From: an uncultured Prevotellaceae bacterium
GTDB lineage: Bacteria > Bacteroidota > Bacteroidia > Bacteroidales > Bacteroidaceae
Assembly (NCBI GenBank): GCA_946407895.1
Contig: CAMJQA010000021.1
Coordinates: 1 to 44,296, forward strand
Direction of reading: 5' to 3'
DNA: 44,296 bases
Position numbers and translations under genes: made by a program. Shown one piece after another: positions 41,667 to 44,296 of the stretch. Positions within the stretch are counted from its first letter, which is position 1. Each line of letters opens with the position of its first letter. The notes under the pieces were generated by a model, which was given only the letters and a program-made list of their open reading frames with translations, had not been told where the DNA came from and searched no databases.

Positions 41667-43235
41667 ATGAGAAAAGTTTTATTGGTATGTTTAATTGCCC
41701 TAATAGGACGTTCTACGTCGTGGTGCTACACATTCGACATCGTTAAGGATGTAACCATTACCATAGGCATGCCCTACAGTTTCACTCCTGTTTTTGATTC
41801 AGGAGTCCCTCTTAATATATATTGGCAGTCAGGTCCCGTAAACTTTGATGGAAGTTTTAACAATCAAACTTCAACAATAGGATGCTTGATAACGGATATT
41901 TCCAATGGTAGCGTTATTGACGGAACAATTCTTGGTTTTACGGCGGTCTCTGGATTTTTGACAGACTATAAGGGGAGTACAATGACTTATTATGCATATA
42001 CTCTTAATCCGACCGTATTGGGCAACTATGCATTAACTACAGAAATTATTTGTGATAACTGGGGAGGTATTACATACAAACTATTGAAATACAACTTCAC
42101 ATCAGTTCGCTTAGAATCTGTAACTATCGCAAACAGCCTTTCACTGCCAATGGGAAGCACAAAAGCTATTACTGCAACCATTGCCCCCAGTATGGCTACC
42201 ACTAATCTGACATGGAGCAGCAGCGATCCGGAGGTGGTATCGGTGGATAACGGCAATCTAACAGCACTAAGTGTTGGCACGGCCGTGATAACCTGCACGG
42301 CACATAATGGTGTGTCCGCCCAATGTAATGTAACGGTTACGCCAATCCAGGCCCAGAGTGTCACGATGAACACAAGCAATCTGGAAATCACAGAGGGTGA
42401 GCGCTGTCAGCTGAACGTATCATTCACACCCGAGAATGTAACCAGCAAGAATCTGTTGTGGCAGAGCGACAATGAGAGTGTTGCCATAGTTGACCAGACG
42501 GGGCGGGTAACAGGCATTGCTGCGGGTACCTGCAACATTACGGCTACCACTCAGGATGGCAGCAACAAGGTGGCAAATTGCGAGGTAAGGGTTATCAGCG
42601 ACTATATCTATTGCGGGAAGACTATCGCCGTGGCCGGGTCAAACGGTACTCTGGCAGTCAGCCTTAAGAACTCCACAGAACTGACGGCCATGCAGTTTGA
42701 GCTTGACCTGCCCGATGGCGTTACGGTTTCCGAGGCCGCGCTGACCAGCCGCAAGAACGGGCATTCCATTGATTACGCCCTGCTTGGCAACGGCAATTAT
42801 CAGTTTACGGTCTTCAGCAGTTCCTCCAAACCATTCATCGGCAATGACGGGGTTTTGATGAATGTCGTGTTGAGCATGCCTGCCGAGATGGCAGCCAGCG
42901 ACTACACCCTGTGGCAGAAGAATATTGAGCTGACCACCACAACAGGTCATGCTGTCAATATTGAGGACCGCAGTTCAACGTTGACAGTCAATGATGCTCT
43001 ACTGGGCGATGTAAACGGTGACACCAAGATTTCCATCACCGATGCCGTGGGTATCGTGAATTATATCCTGGGCAACGTCTCAGCATCTTTCCTCCCCGAG
43101 GCTGCCGATGTAAACTGTGACGGCAATATAACCATCACCGATGCAGTAGCCGTAGTAAACATCATCCTGAACCAATCGGCTACAGTGAAGGAGCGCAGGA
43201 CGCAAGAAGTGGAGACCGAAAGAGAACCTCAGTAA
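41667..43235 (+). CDS. secreted BIG2 / cohesin-like / dockerin protein
   Basis: A 522-aa secreted modular protein. Signal peptide about 1-20. An N-terminal region of about 125 aa has no family I recognise. Two bacterial Ig-like group 2 domains follow at about 149-225 and 228-308 (LTWSSSDPEVVSVDNG; LLWQSDNESVAIVDQTGRVT). Residues 315-443 look cohesin-like (LTAMQFELDLPDGVTVSEA). Residues 446-508 form a type I dockerin with two calcium loops (GDVNGDTKISITDAVGIVNY; ADVNCDGNITITDAVAVVNI). The tail is charged (ERRTQEVETEREPQ). Cohesin-like and dockerin parts in one chain allow self- or cross-assembly on the cell surface. The gene is more AT-rich than the genes before 40 kb. Confidence 0.82.
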   Translation: MRKVLLVCLIALIGRSTSWCYTFDIVKDVTITIGMPYSFTPVFDSGVPLNIYWQSGPVNFDGSFNNQTSTIGCLITDISNGSVIDGTILGFTAVSGFLTDYKGSTMTYYAYTLNPTVLGNYALTTEIICDNWGGITYKLLKYNFTSVRLESVTIANSLSLPMGSTKAITATIAPSMATTNLTWSSSDPEVVSVDNGNLTALSVGTAVITCTAHNGVSAQCNVTVTPIQAQSVTMNTSNLEITEGERCQLNVSFTPENVTSKNLLWQSDNESVAIVDQTGRVTGIAAGTCNITATTQDGSNKVANCEVRVISDYIYCGKTIAVAGSNGTLAVSLKNSTELTAMQFELDLPDGVTVSEAALTSRKNGHSIDYALLGNGNYQFTVFSSSSKPFIGNDGVLMNVVLSMPAEMAASDYTLWQKNIELTTTTGHAVNIEDRSSTLTVNDALLGDVNGDTKISITDAVGIVNYILGNVSASFLPEAADVNCDGNITITDAVAVVNIILNQSATVKERRTQEVETEREPQ

Positions 43236-43293
43236 GTTAATATGTGACTTTTATGATTCAAATATAAACTGTATTAATTAAAATTTCAAAAAA

Positions 43294-44296
43294 ATGAAGA
43301 AAATGTTTCTTATGCTCATTGCTGCCGCAGTAGGCACTTTGAGCGGTTTTGCACAATCCGATCTTGTGGCAACACTCAGCCACGGTTCTAACCTCAGCAC
43401 CTATTATGGTGCAGATGCACTATCTGAAGCTTACACTGCCGCAGCTGAAGGAGACGTCATCACTCTGTCGCCTGGAACGTTTAATGCTGTGAATATAGAG
43501 AAGGCTATCACTGTGAGAGGGGCTGGTATGCAGCCGATGGAAGGGAATGGTTATGTACCGACCCAAATAGGAGGAGGATTTAATATCACCGTGCCTTCAT
43601 CATCTTCTTCAGTCTTAACATTAGAAGGAATACAATGTCTGGAAGGCGTGCAAATAAATGGTGAGAATCTTGCGCCCATCAACATTTTCAAGAGCAGCTT
43701 TGACTATTTGCGCGGAGATGGTGTCAATATGAATGCTACTTCCTGCAAATTCGGATATTTATATTCTTCACTTGACATTGGTGGTAACACAATTTTGAAT
43801 TGTCAAAACTGTATAATAGTAGACACCTATTCGCAGGGGCATTCCCTTGGAAAAACTGCGAAGATAATTGCTTCTAATTGCGTGGTGGGTAGTCAAAGTG
43901 AGCACAACTATATCGAATATGGTGTTTTTAAAAATAGTATAATTGCAACATATTATAATTTATCTTCAACCAACTCCGCACAAAATTGTATCGGTATAAA
44001 TGGGGGTTATGCACCTGATGTGTTTGAAAACATTGTTAGCGCATCAAATGTAATGATAGAAGGGGCAAGAGAGACTGCTTATTCTAAGGTCTTTAAGACT
44101 CTGAAAGGAATAACTCTAACTCCCTCAGAGACCTATGAGCTCACCCCAACCGCTGCTGCAACCTATCTCGGCGATGACGGCAAGCAGGTGGGTATTTATG
44201 GCGGGACTAATCCATTTGACCCAACGCCATCGAATCCTCAGATTAAGAAGTTCACGGTAGATAGCAGTGTGAACAGCGGTAAACTGTCTGTTAAGA
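43294..44296 (+). CDS. secreted parallel beta-helix protein (3' end outside window)
   Basis: An open frame from the ATG at 43294 to the window end (334 codons, no stop). It starts with a signal peptide (KKMFLMLIAAAVGTLSGFAQ), followed by LSEAYTAAAEGDVITLSPGT and AITVRGAGM, the usual opening of a right-handed parallel beta-helix (pectin-lyase-like) domain. Repeated short strand-turn units follow to about residue 280. The segment near the end (NPQIKKFTVDSSVNSGKL) may begin another domain, such as an Ig-like or sorting module. It lies 58 nt after the dockerin gene in the same AT-rich region and is probably co-transcribed. Function is likely adhesion or glycan binding, but no catalytic residues can be named. 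Confidence 0.78.
   Translation, partial: MKKMFLMLIAAAVGTLSGFAQSDLVATLSHGSNLSTYYGADALSEAYTAAAEGDVITLSPGTFNAVNIEKAITVRGAGMQPMEGNGYVPTQIGGGFNITVPSSSSSVLTLEGIQCLEGVQINGENLAPINIFKSSFDYLRGDGVNMNATSCKFGYLYSSLDIGGNTILNCQNCIIVDTYSQGHSLGKTAKIIASNCVVGSQSEHNYIEYGVFKNSIIATYYNLSSTNSAQNCIGINGGYAPDVFENIVSASNVMIEGARETAYSKVFKTLKGITLTPSETYELTPTAAATYLGDDGKQVGIYGGTNPFDPTPSNPQIKKFTVDSSVNSGKLSVK

Noticed and set aside
1..44296. tRNA, rRNA, insertion sequences and prophage genes
   Set aside because: None seen on either strand: no transposase, integrase or phage structural motifs, and no recognisable tRNA arms.

Overview
The window is chromosomal DNA of a Bacteroidota, most likely Bacteroidales and close to Prevotellaceae. 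The support is internal: many Bacteroides-type promoters (TTTG, 18-21 nt, TAnnTTTG), an HU-like protein with a C-terminal winged helix, a DUF2723 membrane protein, a surface-lipoprotein export signal (C-S-D-D-D-E), a type IX secretion C-terminal domain and an M49 peptidase. Most of the window is GC-rich. From about 40.6 kb to the end it is clearly more AT-rich, with different gene content, which suggests a surface-protein locus of separate origin.

Layout. 1-3.9 kb: 3' part of an acyl-CoA dehydrogenase, a secreted CE15-type esterase and a membrane-anchored alpha/beta hydrolase. 3.9-6.2 kb (minus): a BASS transporter translationally coupled to cobyrinate a,c-diamide synthase. 6.2-7.1 kb: an HU-like gene whose leader carries three tandem hairpins. 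7.1-12.3 kb: a duplicated 85-bp promoter module driving three overlapping genes (DUF2723, polysaccharide deacetylase, queG). 12.4-25.9 kb: a cobalamin riboswitch followed by nine co-oriented genes for corrinoid handling: two TonB-dependent receptors, a CbiK-like surface lipoprotein, three fused corrin-ring enzymes (CobJ-CbiC, CbiE-CbiT, CbiG-CobM), CbiD, a BtuF-like lipoprotein and a BtuC-like permease. No BtuD ATPase follows. 26.1-28.7 kb: a large coiled-coil protein with an SbcC/Rad50-type zinc hook but no ATPase heads. 28.9-33.7 kb: an AraC-type regulator, an M49 dipeptidyl peptidase, an AlkD-like protein, a divergent Fur-family regulator and purA. 33.8-40.6 kb (minus): a five-gene unit (GH99/WbsX-like, HD, GH-A-like, CotH with T9SS signal, TPR). 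40.6-41.67 kb: a non-coding region with several operator-like repeats, a good promoter and a highly structured leader RNA. 41.67-44.3 kb: a BIG2/cohesin-like/dockerin protein and the 5' part of a parallel beta-helix surface protein.

How it fits together. The riboswitch operon joins corrinoid import with the middle of the cobalt-early (anaerobic) cobalamin pathway; the separate cbiA unit supplies the next step. CbiL, CbiJ, CbiP and the nucleotide-loop genes are not in this window. The most unusual items are the headless zinc-hook coiled coil, the structured leader before the dockerin gene, the outward-facing CbiK-like protein with an apparent ligand substitution, and the repeated palindromes and hairpins in leaders and promoters. 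All functions are inferred by reading the sequence; no database search was run.
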